The notes under the pieces: generated by a model
Databases searched by the model: none
The model's input: only the letters and a program-made list of their open reading frames with translations
What the model was told of the DNA's origin: nothing
Assembly (NCBI GenBank): GCA_009691765.1
Contig: SIAO01000001.1
Location: 1-64,000 of the forward strand
DNA from: Planctomycetota bacterium
Lineage (GTDB): Bacteria > Planctomycetota > GCA-002687715
Direction: 5' to 3'
DNA: 64,000 bases
In this document: in pieces, positions 17,537 through 26,931 of the stretch
Position numbering within the stretch: position 1 is the stretch's first letter
Layout of the letters: each line of letters opens with the position of its first letter
Made by a program: the position numbers and the translations under genes

Positions 17537-20376
17537 AGTGGAAACTCCTTGCAGTGTTTGCAATGTGCGCGCTGGGCTTGCGCGCTCAAGATGAGGCCGC
17601 GGAAGTTCCAGCGCTCAGTGCGCAGCTCGAGTGGCGTGGGCTCGGACCTGCGGTGATGGGAGGTCGCATCGTGGAAATCGCGGTGCATCCTTCCGACAAG
17701 AGCTGCGTCTATGCGGCTGCGGCCACCGGCGGGGTATGGAAGAGTCTCAACCGCGGCACGACTTGGACAAGTGTGTTCGACGCAGCCACCTCCACTTGCA
17801 TCGGTGCGCTGGTGATAGCTCCGTCGAATCCCAAAGTGCTTTATGTCGGCACCGGCGAAGCGAACAATCAGCGCTCGTCCTATAGCGGTGATGGACTGTG
17901 GAAGAGTGTGGATGCTGGCGCAACATGGCAGCACATGGGGTTGGAGCGCAGTCATCACATCGCACGCATCGCCGTGCATCCCACGGATGAAAACACGGTC
18001 TTCGTTGCGGTGTTGGGAGCTCTTTACACCAGCAGTGAAGAACGCGGGCTGTATCGCTCTACGGATGGTGGTGCCACCTTCACGCAAGTGTTGAAAGTCA
18101 CTGAGCGCACTGGAGTGGTGGATGTGCTGATCGATCCCGCCAATCCCAGTGTGATGTTCGCGGCAAGTTACGAGCGCCTGCGCAGGCCATGGCATCTTGA
18201 TGAAGCAGGGCCGGGCAGTGGCGTGTGGAAGAGTGAAGACGCAGGCAGCACATGGAAGCGCCTCGATGGCGGATTGCCAACAGGTGAGATTGGTCGCATT
18301 GGCCTCACGCTGCACTCCGGCAATCCCGGCACACTTTATGTGTGCGTAGAGAATCGCAATCCTCGCAAAGAGGCGCCGCCCGCGAAGGAACCAGACGCTC
18401 CGAAGAAAGATGTCGACAAGCGCAGCGAAGTGGACACGGAAACGGCCCGTAGCGCCAGCAGTGTTGAAGCAGACGACGAAGACGAAGAACTCGAACTGCG
18501 CGAGCACTATGCCCCGGGCATGGAACCCAGCGGCAAGCCGGAAGGCGGGCAAGTGTGGCGCAGCACCGATGGCGGTGCGGCATTCAGTTTGCGTAACAAG
18601 AAGTCCGTGTGGGGCGATCCTGCGTACTACTACGGACAGATCCGCGTGGATCCGGCCAATGCAGAGAATGTGTGGCTGTTGGGCGTGAACCTCTTCCGCA
18701 GCATCGACGGCGGAGAAACATGGAAAGACGATGGTGCACGTGGCGTGCACTCCGACCATCACGCGCTGTGGATCGATCCAACCGACAGCACGCATCTGTT
18801 GCTTGGCAATGATGGTGGCCTTGCCGTTTCGTGGGATAGCGGCTCGCATTGGGATGTGTTCGAGAACCTCCCGCTTGGGCAGTTCTATGCCGTGCACGTG
18901 GACAACCGCTGGCCTTACCGCATCTACGGCGGGTTGCAGGACAACGGTTCCTACGGGATGCCTTCGCTCGGCGCGGGTTCTGCGTTGCAAGAATGGGAGC
19001 TTTTTCGCGTTGGTGGCGGCGACGGTTTCATGTGTGCCACCGACCCTGAAGATCCGGCCAGCGTGTATTCCGAGTTCCAATTCGGTGAGATCTCGCGCCT
19101 CGACCTGCGCACGATGCAGCGCAAGCACATCACTCCTGCGAATCGCAAAGGCATGGCCAACGAGCGCTGGAACTGGATGACACCGCTGCTGGTTTCGAAG
19201 CATCAACCGCGGCGCGTCTATTGCGCGTCGCAACACGTGTGGCGCAGCGAAGATCGCGGCAATAGTTGGACTTGTATCTCTGCGGATCTCAGCACGGACG
19301 ACGCGCTGAAAAAACAAGGCAATGTGCCGCACTGCACTGTGACGATGCTGGCGGAATCGCCGCTTCGAGCCGATGTGCTTTGGGCTGGCACGGATGACGG
19401 TCGCTTGCATGTCACTCGCAATGGGGGCCAGACTTGGCAAGACGTCAGTAGTGCGTTGCCAGCGTCGGCGCGAGGCCTCTGGGTTTCGCGCATTGTCGCT
19501 TCGGCGCATGAGCCGGGGCGCGCATGGGTCGCCATCAACGCCTACCGCGAAGATCGTTTTGAACCGCTGCTCTATCTCAGCGATGACTACGGCGGAACTT
19601 TCGCGCCGCGTTGTGCTGGCTTGCCAGCTCAGCCCATCAACAGCGTGGTGGAAGACCCGGCCCACGCCGATTTAATCTTCGTCGCACATGATCGCGGAGT
19701 CGCGGTGAGTGAAGATGGCGGTGGCTCGTGGGCTCCGCTCAGCAAGGGGCTGCCTCCTGTTCCCGTGCACGACTTGGTGCTGCAAGCTCGTGACAGCGAC
19801 CTTGTGGCAGCGACGCACGGTCGTGGCATCTTCGTCGTGGACATCGCACCGCTGCGCGATTTCCAACCTGCAGCGCGCAAGGACAACATCTTGCTTGCGC
19901 AACCCAAGTTGGTGGCCGCGCCGTTCTCTGGATTCTCGCGCGGGGATCGTGGCGCACGCTTCTTCGCGCCCTCGAATGGCAAGGTCGGTGCCTATTTGTG
20001 GGTTTCCTTGCCCGCGGTTCCAACCGCCGATATGAGCCTTGTCGTAGAGGACGCCGGCGGCCGTGTGGTGCGCACCTTGACGGTGAAAAAGGAAGCGGGT
20101 GCACAGCGCGTGCTCTGGGACCTGACAGGATCACAATCTCGTGGGAGCGCAAGCGCACGCACTGGCGCTGCTGGCCGCGGGCGTGATACGGGCCGTGCGG
20201 CTCGCGCACTCGTTGGGCGGCATGTTGTGCGCTTGCTCGAAGGTGAAAAGGAAGTGGCCCGCGCAGTTTTGAATCTGCTGCCGGGAATCGTGTCTGTGTC
20301 CTTGCCGCGCGGTGATGAAGAAGAAGGCGCCGAGGAAGAGACGCCTTCTCCGAGCGGGCATGCGCCCGTATGGTGA
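17533..20376 (+). CDS. Secreted sortilin/VPS10-type beta-propeller protein, paralogue of the preceding gene
   Basis: A 947-residue protein with signal peptide [19 protein letters not shown] and the same propeller as the upstream gene, matching it block by block ([55 protein letters not shown]). Where the paralogue carries the PDZ domain, this protein has a charged linker rich in Lys, Pro, Asp and Glu (about residues 279-339). The C-terminal region is basic and Gly/Ala/Arg-rich, and the extreme tail is acidic. The pair probably arose by tandem duplication and is co-expressed. Function is not known. Confidence 0.84.
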   Translation: MKWKLLAVFAMCALGLRAQDEAAEVPALSAQLEWRGLGPAVMGGRIVEIAVHPSDKSCVYAAAATGGVWKSLNRGTTWTSVFDAATSTCIGALVIAPSNPKVLYVGTGEANNQRSSYSGDGLWKSVDAGATWQHMGLERSHHIARIAVHPTDENTVFVAVLGALYTSSEERGLYRSTDGGATFTQVLKVTERTGVVDVLIDPANPSVMFAASYERLRRPWHLDEAGPGSGVWKSEDAGSTWKRLDGGLPTGEIGRIGLTLHSGNPGTLYVCVENRNPRKEAPPAKEPDAPKKDVDKRSEVDTETARSASSVEADDEDEELELREHYAPGMEPSGKPEGGQVWRSTDGGAAFSLRNKKSVWGDPAYYYGQIRVDPANAENVWLLGVNLFRSIDGGETWKDDGARGVHSDHHALWIDPTDSTHLLLGNDGGLAVSWDSGSHWDVFENLPLGQFYAVHVDNRWPYRIYGGLQDNGSYGMPSLGAGSALQEWELFRVGGGDGFMCATDPEDPASVYSEFQFGEISRLDLRTMQRKHITPANRKGMANERWNWMTPLLVSKHQPRRVYCASQHVWRSEDRGNSWTCISADLSTDDALKKQGNVPHCTVTMLAESPLRADVLWAGTDDGRLHVTRNGGQTWQDVSSALPASARGLWVSRIVASAHEPGRAWVAINAYREDRFEPLLYLSDDYGGTFAPRCAGLPAQPINSVVEDPAHADLIFVAHDRGVAVSEDGGGSWAPLSKGLPPVPVHDLVLQARDSDLVAATHGRGIFVVDIAPLRDFQPAARKDNILLAQPKLVAAPFSGFSRGDRGARFFAPSNGKVGAYLWVSLPAVPTADMSLVVEDAGGRVVRTLTVKKEAGAQRVLWDLTGSQSRGSASARTGAAGRGRDTGRAARALVGRHVVRLLEGEKEVARAVLNLLPGIVSVSLPRGDEEEGAEEETPSPSGHAPVW

Positions 20377-20379
20377 ACC

Positions 20380-21090
20380 ATGGGTAAGCAAGCAGGATCG
20401 ATGAAGAGCAGCATCATTGGCAGAGCCATGGAGTTTCTCTGGTACGGAAACTCGGGGCGCGTGCTCGTGATGTTGCCCACATCTGGCGGGCGGCAGAACG
20501 AGAACGAGGACTTCGGTCTCGTTGAAGCTGTGCGTCCACTGATCGATGCGGGGCAGTTGCAAGTGGTGTGCCCCGATTCGCTCAATCGCGAGAGCTGGGC
20601 AGACGAGAGCTTGCCGCCGCACGAAAAACTACGACGTCACGAGCTCTACGACCGATTTCTTGCCAACGAGTTCTTTCCTTGGCTCGCGCAGAAGAGTCAG
20701 CGCCACGATCCGATTCTCTACGGGGCATCGCTCGGTGGTTGGCAAGCCGTGAACTTCGCCGCGCGTCATCCGCATCTCGTGAGCCGGGTCATCGCCTTCT
20801 CGGGGTTCTTCGATCTGCGCCGCCTTACTAAGGATTGGTTTGGGGATTCGGCATATTTCTATTCACCGGTGGATTACATCGCGAACATGGATGCGGATTG
20901 GGTCGCACGGCTTTCGCGAGTGGAATGGGTCATCGCAACTGGCGACGGCGACAGTCTGGCTGCTGAAACGCGTTCCCTCGGCGAGCTTTTGGGGCGCAAG
21001 GGCATTCCAGCCCATGTAGAACTCTGGCCCGGTGTGTTTGGCCACGATTGGCCCTTCTGGAAACAGCATCTGCCACGATTTCTGCCTTGA
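20380..21090 (+). CDS. Putative esterase, alpha/beta-hydrolase fold (esterase D type)
   Basis: A 236-residue soluble hydrolase without a signal peptide. The nucleophile elbow is GASLGG, the likely acid lies in the ATGDGDS region and the catalytic histidine in VFGHDWPFWKQHLP near the end. It resembles the putative-esterase family that includes esterase D and mycolyltransferase-like proteins. Substrate unknown. The ATG at 20380 begins three bases after the propeller gene's stop; an alternative ATG at 20401 has an AGGA five bases upstream and would remove seven residues. It is probably in the same transcript as the propellers. Confidence 0.8.
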   Translation: MGKQAGSMKSSIIGRAMEFLWYGNSGRVLVMLPTSGGRQNENEDFGLVEAVRPLIDAGQLQVVCPDSLNRESWADESLPPHEKLRRHELYDRFLANEFFPWLAQKSQRHDPILYGASLGGWQAVNFAARHPHLVSRVIAFSGFFDLRRLTKDWFGDSAYFYSPVDYIANMDADWVARLSRVEWVIATGDGDSLAAETRSLGELLGRKGIPAHVELWPGVFGHDWPFWKQHLPRFLP

Positions 21091-21138
21091 GGTTTAATGC
21101 GCTCTCCGTCCGTGCCGACGCACGGTGTGGAGGTTTGT

Positions 21139-21465
21139 ATGCGCAAAATTCATATCGCCGCAGGATTTGTCTGCGTCGCGTTTCTCGTAGCGGCTGTGTC
21201 GCCCCAGGACCAAGACCTGCAGGCGCGCGTGGCGAAGCTCGAACAACAAGTGCAGAAGAGCGAACGCCAGCGTGAAGCGCTCGAGAAACGCGCCGAGCAG
21301 CTTGAGAAATGGCGCAAGTCCGTGCTCCAAGGAGCGAGTGCGCTCGACGAGTCGCTCTCGCGCGTGGAGACGGCAGGCTTTACGAAGGCTGCATGCAGTG
21401 CAGAATCACGCGAGCGGCTTTTGGGGGCCCTCAAGGAGCTGAGCAGCAGCATCGCTGAGCGCTAG
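21139..21465 (+). CDS. Small exported coiled-coil protein
   Basis: A 108-residue protein with signal peptide MRKIHIAAGFVCVAFLVAAVS followed by a heptad-rich charged helix (residues about 28-75: LQARVAKLEQQVQKSERQ and following) and a second helix to the end. A strong GGAGG at 21129-21133 precedes the ATG at 21139, which settles the start against the ATG at 21097. No known domain is recognised. It may be a periplasmic oligomer or anchor. It is the last plus-strand gene of the propeller-esterase run and converges on boxD. Confidence 0.72.
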   Translation: MRKIHIAAGFVCVAFLVAAVSPQDQDLQARVAKLEQQVQKSERQREALEKRAEQLEKWRKSVLQGASALDESLSRVETAGFTKAACSAESRERLLGALKELSSSIAER

Positions 21466-21503
21466 CGGCGAACTTCACTGAGCGTCGCTGCCCCCACGCT
21501 TGG

Positions 21504-23039
21504 TCACGGCGCAGGGAACAGTCGGTCGAGGACCGGACGCGCTCCTTGCACGGCGCAGGTCTGCATGTAGAGCGAGAGGCCGCGCACGCCACCAAGTTCG
21601 AGGCCGCCGCCTGCGCGGCCAGGACCGCCGTGCGCCATGTTGGGCAGCACGAGACCTGGGCCTGTACTGAACTCTGCGATGCGCGCGGAACCAAGAAGCA
21701 ATCGGCCTGTCCACGGCGCGAGTTCTTCCACGCATTGCGTTGTGAATTCGAGATCGTCGCTGTAGACCGTGGTGACCAATGTGCCTTCGCCGAGGGCCAC
21801 GAGTTCTGCGGCTTGAACAACGCTGCCGTCGTAGGGCAGCAACGTGACCATGGGGCCGAAAACTTCGAGGCTGTGCAGTGCAGCGGTCTTGCTGTTCTTC
21901 GCAAGCAGCACACAAGGTGGAAACAAAGTCGTTGGCTCTGCGGGTAGTGCGCCCACCACAACATCGCAGTGTGTGGCCAGTTCGCGCGCGCGTTGCAGCA
22001 CATCTGTTGCTTGAGACGGAGTAGCGAGCGCACCCATGCGTGCCGTGGCATCCGTTGGCGTCTTCGGGAGATACTCAGGCAGCAAGCGCTCGCGCAGCGC
22101 GTCGCTGACGGGGCCAACCAGCGCTGCAGGCAACAAGACGCGCCGTGTGGCCGTGCATTTCTGCCCGCTCTTTTGCGTGATCTCGCGCACCAATTCGCGC
22201 AGGAACAGCTCGTAGCAAGCGGAACCGGGCTGCACATCCGGACCGACGACCACCGCGTTCAAACTGTCCGCTTCAATATTCACGCGCACCGAGCGTTCGA
22301 CGACGGCACGGTGACTGCGGATCTTCGCGCCTGTGTCAGCGCTGCCGGTGAATGCGATGACATCTTGCGCGCCCAAGTGATCCAGCAAGTCGCCGACGCT
22401 GCCGACGAGCAACGAAAAGCTCCCTGCTGGCAGCAAACCAGAATCCGTCATGGCTTTCGCGGCCCGCGCAGTGGGCAAGGCAGTCGCCGTTGCGGGTTTG
22501 CACAGCACAGGCATGCCTGCGAGGAAGGCGCACGCGAGTTTCTCAGCGAGGCCCCAGATCGGGAAATTGAAAGCGTTGATGTGGACGGCAACGCCGCGCA
22601 AGGGCACGCGGATGTGACGACCGGCGAAGCGCGGAGAGCGGCCGAGTTGTTCGGCTGCGCCATCGGTGAGAAACATGGCGCTCCCGAGCTCACGACCAAG
22701 CGCAGCGTAGGAACTTAAGGTTGCTGTACCGCCATCGATGTCGAACTTGGCATCGGACCGAGTCACGCCCGTGTTGGCCATCGACACTTCGAGCAGTTCA
22801 TCGCGCACGCTGTAGATGGCTTTGGCGAGCGCATCCAGCAGGTCACCACGTTGAGCGAAAGAGAGCGCGCGGAGTGCGGGGCCGCCACGCAACCGCGCGT
22901 GCTGCAATGCAGTCCCAAGATCGAGGCCAGCGCTGGAGGCATGGGCCAATGTGGCTGAGGAGACGGGGTTTACGAGTGCGGTGCCTGCACCGGTGCCGGA
23001 TTGCCAGCGGTCCTGCAAATAACTCGGGGTGACGGACAT
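21504..23039 (-). CDS. boxD: 3,4-dehydroadipyl-CoA semialdehyde dehydrogenase (BoxD-like)
   Basis: A 511-residue aldehyde dehydrogenase. The catalytic cysteine is Cys295 in KSGQKCTATRR, the oxyanion Asn is about 158 in INAFNFPIWG, and the general base Glu is about 256 in NIEADSLN. It most resembles the dehydrogenase of the box pathway and the N-terminal domain of PaaZ, and ends with the related motif GVRGLSLYMQTCAVQG. BoxD oxidises the ring-cleavage semialdehyde to 3,4-dehydroadipyl-CoA. The nearby boxB, boxC and boxR support this over PaaZ. The ATG at 23039 has GGAG seven to ten bases upstream. A cyclophilin gene separates it from boxB. Confidence 0.85.
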   Translation of the reverse strand: MSVTPSYLQDRWQSGTGAGTALVNPVSSATLAHASSAGLDLGTALQHARLRGGPALRALSFAQRGDLLDALAKAIYSVRDELLEVSMANTGVTRSDAKFDIDGGTATLSSYAALGRELGSAMFLTDGAAEQLGRSPRFAGRHIRVPLRGVAVHINAFNFPIWGLAEKLACAFLAGMPVLCKPATATALPTARAAKAMTDSGLLPAGSFSLLVGSVGDLLDHLGAQDVIAFTGSADTGAKIRSHRAVVERSVRVNIEADSLNAVVVGPDVQPGSACYELFLRELVREITQKSGQKCTATRRVLLPAALVGPVSDALRERLLPEYLPKTPTDATARMGALATPSQATDVLQRARELATHCDVVVGALPAEPTTLFPPCVLLAKNSKTAALHSLEVFGPMVTLLPYDGSVVQAAELVALGEGTLVTTVYSDDLEFTTQCVEELAPWTGRLLLGSARIAEFSTGPGLVLPNMAHGGPGRAGGGLELGGVRGLSLYMQTCAVQGARPVLDRLFPAP

Positions 23040-23136
23040 GGGCTGCTCCTCGGGGGCGAACCATAGCGCGCGAGTCAGCGAGGCACACCTTGACAGCGGC
23101 GCAGCGGCGACACATAAGTCCGCACCGGAGATCGTT

Positions 23137-23832
23137 ATGCGCCTTTTACTTTCACTCCTTTGCTTCAGCCTTGTGTTCGTGGCCTGTGGCGCTGACGCCT
23201 CACCGACACCTGCGGCCGGAGCGGGCAAGCCCGATGCACCGGCGGTGGCTCTAACCACCAAACCGGCTGAGAACCCTGCACTGCGCGACCCTGCGCAGGC
23301 CACACAGAAAGCGCCCGACGTGTTTGAAGTGGAGTTCGAAACCACCAAGGGCCACTTCGTGATTGAAGTGGATCGCAGCTGGTCCCCGCATGGTGCGGAC
23401 CGTTTCTACAACATGGTCAGCGTGGGTTACTACAACGATGTGCGCATCTTCCGCGTGGTGCGGAACTTTGTGGCGCAGTTCGGAATGCACGCCGATCCGA
23501 CTGTGAGCAAGGCCTGGTCGGGTTCGAGAATCCCCGGCGACAGCGTGCGCAAATCGAATCTGAAAGGCACGCTGACTTTCGCGATGCTGTCAGATCCGAA
23601 CTCGCGCAGCAATCAGTTGTTCATCAATCTGAAAGACAACGCACGGCTCGACAACATGGGTTTCGCGCCTGTCGGCAAAGTGACGCGCGGGCTCGATGTC
23701 GTGGAAGGGCTCTACAACGGTTACGGCGAGGAACCATCGCAGGAAGCCATCGCCAAGCGCGGGAACGCGTACCTTGACGAGAACTTCCCCAAGCTTGATG
23801 CCATCAAGAGCGCCTACATCATCGCGAAGTGA
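23137..23832 (+). CDS. Cyclophilin-type peptidyl-prolyl cis-trans isomerase, lipoprotein
   Basis: A 231-residue protein. It has a signal peptide with a Cys in FVACG that fits a lipobox, an Ala/Pro-rich spacer to about residue 60, then a cyclophilin domain: TTKGHFVIEVDRSWSPHGADRF would be its start, followed by FRVVRNFVAQFG, LTFAMLSDPNSRSNQLFINL and MGFAPVGKV. Catalytic Arg and the FxAQ-type motif are recognisable. It should assist folding outside the cytoplasm. The ATG at 23137 follows CCGGAG. It lies between boxD and boxB but on the opposite strand, and nothing ties it to benzoate breakdown. Confidence 0.9.
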   Translation: MRLLLSLLCFSLVFVACGADASPTPAAGAGKPDAPAVALTTKPAENPALRDPAQATQKAPDVFEVEFETTKGHFVIEVDRSWSPHGADRFYNMVSVGYYNDVRIFRVVRNFVAQFGMHADPTVSKAWSGSRIPGDSVRKSNLKGTLTFAMLSDPNSRSNQLFINLKDNARLDNMGFAPVGKVTRGLDVVEGLYNGYGEEPSQEAIAKRGNAYLDENFPKLDAIKSAYIIAK

Positions 23833-23857
23833 AGAGTCTGGTGCGCTTTCTTGGTGT

Positions 23858-25264
23858 CTATAGTTTCACGTACTCGAAATCGAGCGCTTGACTGTTGATG
23901 CCGTTCTTGGGCGGCGCGATCCAGTTGGCGAAAGCGCCAGGCTTGGTCACGCCCACCATGAGGCTGTCCACATAGGCTTCATCGGCCTCGCTAGGCAGCA
24001 TGGAAGCGTAGTAGGCATCGGCAGTGCCCGCATCTGCGAGCAGCTCGCCGTCCGTCGTGAAGCTGTGTTGCGCGTACTCGCCCAAGTGGCGATGGAAGCG
24101 GCGGTTGGGAAGCGTCACGCGGAAGCTTGAACCTTCTTCTTCGAGCGCGCGGTTCCAGCCCTTGACTGCGCGCTCGCAGTCTTTGATGTAGTCGTCGCGC
24201 AGGACTTCATTCAGTGCGTTGCGCAAGGGCACTTGTCGTTGCGTCACGCGGCCAGCTTCGATCACGGGCACGTTCATGAAGCCTTCGCGCGCTGAGTGGT
24301 CAGCGTATTTCTTCTCCTCGTCGAAGCGGCCCTTGAGGCCCATCGCAAAGAAGTCAGCGGAGTTGCTGGAGATTTCGGAGCCAAACAAATCGAGGCTGTA
24401 GCTGAACCAGTAGTTGATGTAGCGCTGCACGATTTCGAGCGGAATGCCACCGCCCTTGACGACATCGCCATCGAAGAGTTTGGCGAGCTGTGCCGAGCGC
24501 CGCAGCACGCGGGTGATGCCGGTTTCTCCAACGAACAAGTGGTGCGCCTCTTCGGTCAGCATGAACTGGCACGTGCGGCGCATCGGCGCGAAGCCAGATT
24601 CGGCGAGAGCGCCTAGTTGATATTTCCCATCACGGTCCGTGAACATCGTGAAGCAGAAGAAGCTCAGCCAGTGGCGGATGGGTTGATTGAAGGTCTCGAG
24701 GATGCGCGGTTTGTTGGCGTCACCGGAGCGGCGCGCGAGCAATTCGTCGGCTTCATCACGACCGTCGCGGCCGAAATGACGATGGAGCAAATACACCATG
24801 GCCCAGAGGTGGCGTCCCTCTTCGACATTGACCTGGAAGAGATTGCGCAAGTCATAGAGACTTGGGCATGTGCGGCCGAGTAAGCGCTGTTGTTCCACCG
24901 ACGCGGGTTCTGTGTCGCCTTGAGTGACGATGAGCCGACGTAGCGGGTTGCGAAACTCACCAGGCACTTCTTCGAAGGACTCGATGTCAGGATTGTCACC
25001 AAAGCCCACGGGACGCTTGCGTTCTTCCGGCGTCAGGAAAATGCCCCAGCGGTAGTCGGGCATCTTCACGTGTTCGAACGTGGCCCAGCCGTCGCGATCG
25101 ACGCTCACGGCAGTGCGCAGATAGACATCCTTGGTTTGGAAACCATCGGGGCCCATTTCCAGCCACCAGTCGAGGAAGCGTGGCTGCCATTGCTCCAACG
25201 CTTTTTGCAGGCGCCGGTCGTTGCAGAGATCGACATTGTTTGGGATCCGGTCGTGGAGCGACAT
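23858..25264 (-). CDS. boxB: Benzoyl-CoA 2,3-epoxidase diiron subunit BoxB
   Basis: A 468-residue diiron oxygenase that epoxidises benzoyl-CoA using O2 and electrons from BoxA. Likely iron ligands are Glu119, Glu149 and His152 (EEGRH), Asp210, and Glu239 and His242 (TEEAHH). These sit one residue before the positions I recall for the characterised BoxB, and the length matches. The N-terminus MSLHDRIPNNVDL and the C-terminus GINSQALDFEYVKL are family-like. The ATG at 25264 shares one base with the boxC stop, so the two are coupled. No boxA is visible in the window. Confidence 0.95.
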   Translation of the reverse strand: MSLHDRIPNNVDLCNDRRLQKALEQWQPRFLDWWLEMGPDGFQTKDVYLRTAVSVDRDGWATFEHVKMPDYRWGIFLTPEERKRPVGFGDNPDIESFEEVPGEFRNPLRRLIVTQGDTEPASVEQQRLLGRTCPSLYDLRNLFQVNVEEGRHLWAMVYLLHRHFGRDGRDEADELLARRSGDANKPRILETFNQPIRHWLSFFCFTMFTDRDGKYQLGALAESGFAPMRRTCQFMLTEEAHHLFVGETGITRVLRRSAQLAKLFDGDVVKGGGIPLEIVQRYINYWFSYSLDLFGSEISSNSADFFAMGLKGRFDEEKKYADHSAREGFMNVPVIEAGRVTQRQVPLRNALNEVLRDDYIKDCERAVKGWNRALEEEGSSFRVTLPNRRFHRHLGEYAQHSFTTDGELLADAGTADAYYASMLPSEADEAYVDSLMVGVTKPGAFANWIAPPKNGINSQALDFEYVKL

Positions 25265-26931
25265 CACGTTCTCCTGTAGTCGAAAGCGGGCCGCGTTGGC
25301 AACCCGTAGTTGGTGAGTGCGCCTTTGGGCCCCGTCGCGTTGGGTCGCTGGAAAATCCAGTTTTGCCACGCCGAGAGGCGCGCGAAGATCTTGCTCTCGC
25401 AAGTTTCTGGGCCTGGGAAGCGCAGCGACGCTTCCATACCAGTGAGTGCATCGGGGGAGAGGCTTGCGCGTTCTTCCACGGCGAGGCGCACTTCATCTTC
25501 GTAGTCGAGCTCGTCGAGTGCCATGGTCATCAAACCGGCACGCTCGCAGGCTTCGATGTCGGCACCAGCGGCAGGTAACGCGGCGCGTGCGCTGGCGGCT
25601 GCGGCCATGTCTGCACAGAAGCGCGCTTGCAGGCGCGTGATGCCGTGCGACATAGGCAATGCACCATCATTCATGGCAGAGAAGGCGAGGCGGCCGCCAT
25701 CTTTGGCGATGAGCCCGTAGGCGCGGTCAGCGCCGAGCAGGAGTTCCAGCAGCGAACCCGCGAAGCAACTGCCCGGCTCCACCAAAGCGAATAGGCTCTT
25801 CGCGGTGAGGTCGTAGCGGCGCAAGGTGCGTGCCATGTTCAAGCGCACCTCGTGCAAGAAGCCGTCGTCAGCGTGCGCGAGGAGCGCGGCATCCACTGCG
25901 AGAAGTTTGGTGACATCGCCCTGCGTGCGCACGCGCACGATGTTGATTTCAGGAAAATCAACGCGCAGATGCAGTAAGCACAGATCGAGTTCGCGCATGG
26001 CGCGCAGTGCCCAAAGTTCGGCGCCCTTGGCGAGCATTCCAGCGCGATCACAGGGCTCAACGGCCTCGGGACCGCGCACGAGCAAGTCTGCCACGCGCGT
26101 TGTCGTGTCGCTCACGACTTCCACATAGCGCCCTGCGAGACGCAGGCCATCCTGCTGCAAATCAATCCGAGGCAACACCACCGGAGCAGCGGCGCGCCGT
26201 GTCGCAGTGGTGACCAAGTCCGCGGAGCGCTTCGCGACTGCCGCAGCGAAGCCAGTCTTGCTCGGCGCTTCATCGACGAGGCCCCACTCCTTGGCGCGCT
26301 TGCCCTTCAAGCCTTCGGCGATGGTGCAAAAGATGTCGGCGCGGTCACGGCGGATGCGGCGTTTATCGACGAGGCGTGTGAGTCCACCTGTTCCGGGCAG
26401 CACCGCAAGAAGCGGCACTTCAGGGAAAGACACGGCGCTGTTGCCGTCATCGACGAGGACGATTTGGTCGCATGCGAGCGCGAGTTCGTACCCACCACCC
26501 GCCGCGGTGCCGTTGAGCGCCGCGATGCTGCGCACGCCGCTGTTGGCGGAGAGATCTTCGATGCCGAGACGCGTTTCATTGGTGTATTTGCAGAAGTTCA
26601 CTTTGAACGCATGCGTGGACTTGCCCAGCATGTAGATGTTGGCCCCAGCGCAGAAGATGCGGGCAACTTCAGAACTCAGCACGAGGGCTTTCACTTCGGG
26701 GTGTTCGAAGCGCAGTCGTTGAACCGCGTCGGCGAGCTCGATATCGACGCCCAAGTCGTAGCTGTTCTGTTTCAACAGATACTTGTCACCGAGACCTTCT
26801 TCTTCTTGGACATGCAGCGCGAGAGTGGCGACCGCGCCGTCTTTGCGCAACGTCCAGTGACGGTAGTGCGTCGGATCGGTTTGAAACTGCGTGAGTGTGC
26901 CCGCAGAGGCGCTGGTGGTGTCGTCAGCCAT
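25264..26931 (-). CDS. boxC: 2,3-epoxybenzoyl-CoA dihydrolase BoxC
   Basis: A 555-residue member of the crotonase superfamily that opens the ring of epoxybenzoyl-CoA by hydrolysis, releasing formate. The crotonase core appears at about residues 80-190 (SEVARIFCAGANI; the oxyanion-hole region NGTAAGGGYELALACD), and a long C-terminal extension is typical of BoxC. Length agrees with the family (about 550). It is the first gene of the minus-strand boxCB unit and its ATG at 26931 lies about 80 bases from the divergent boxR start, with operator-like repeats between. Confidence 0.94.
   Translation of the reverse strand: MADDTTSASAGTLTQFQTDPTHYRHWTLRKDGAVATLALHVQEEEGLGDKYLLKQNSYDLGVDIELADAVQRLRFEHPEVKALVLSSEVARIFCAGANIYMLGKSTHAFKVNFCKYTNETRLGIEDLSANSGVRSIAALNGTAAGGGYELALACDQIVLVDDGNSAVSFPEVPLLAVLPGTGGLTRLVDKRRIRRDRADIFCTIAEGLKGKRAKEWGLVDEAPSKTGFAAAVAKRSADLVTTATRRAAAPVVLPRIDLQQDGLRLAGRYVEVVSDTTTRVADLLVRGPEAVEPCDRAGMLAKGAELWALRAMRELDLCLLHLRVDFPEINIVRVRTQGDVTKLLAVDAALLAHADDGFLHEVRLNMARTLRRYDLTAKSLFALVEPGSCFAGSLLELLLGADRAYGLIAKDGGRLAFSAMNDGALPMSHGITRLQARFCADMAAAASARAALPAAGADIEACERAGLMTMALDELDYEDEVRLAVEERASLSPDALTGMEASLRFPGPETCESKIFARLSAWQNWIFQRPNATGPKGALTNYGLPTRPAFDYRRT

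Noticed and set aside
18367-18550. Charged repeat-like segment as a DNA repeat or mobile-element scar
   Set aside because: It is in frame, encodes a plausible linker at the site of the paralogue's PDZ, and shows no flanking direct repeats.
17434-19665. A 743-codon open frame antisense to the second propeller gene
   Set aside because: It mirrors the codon structure of the real gene (high GC, few stops on the opposite strand). The translated protein has no signal, domain or family-like motif, while the plus-strand protein is clearly a propeller paralogue.
21466-21503. Short inverted GCGCT/AGCGT repeats between convergent genes as a terminator
   Set aside because: The stem is too short and irregular and there is no T tract.
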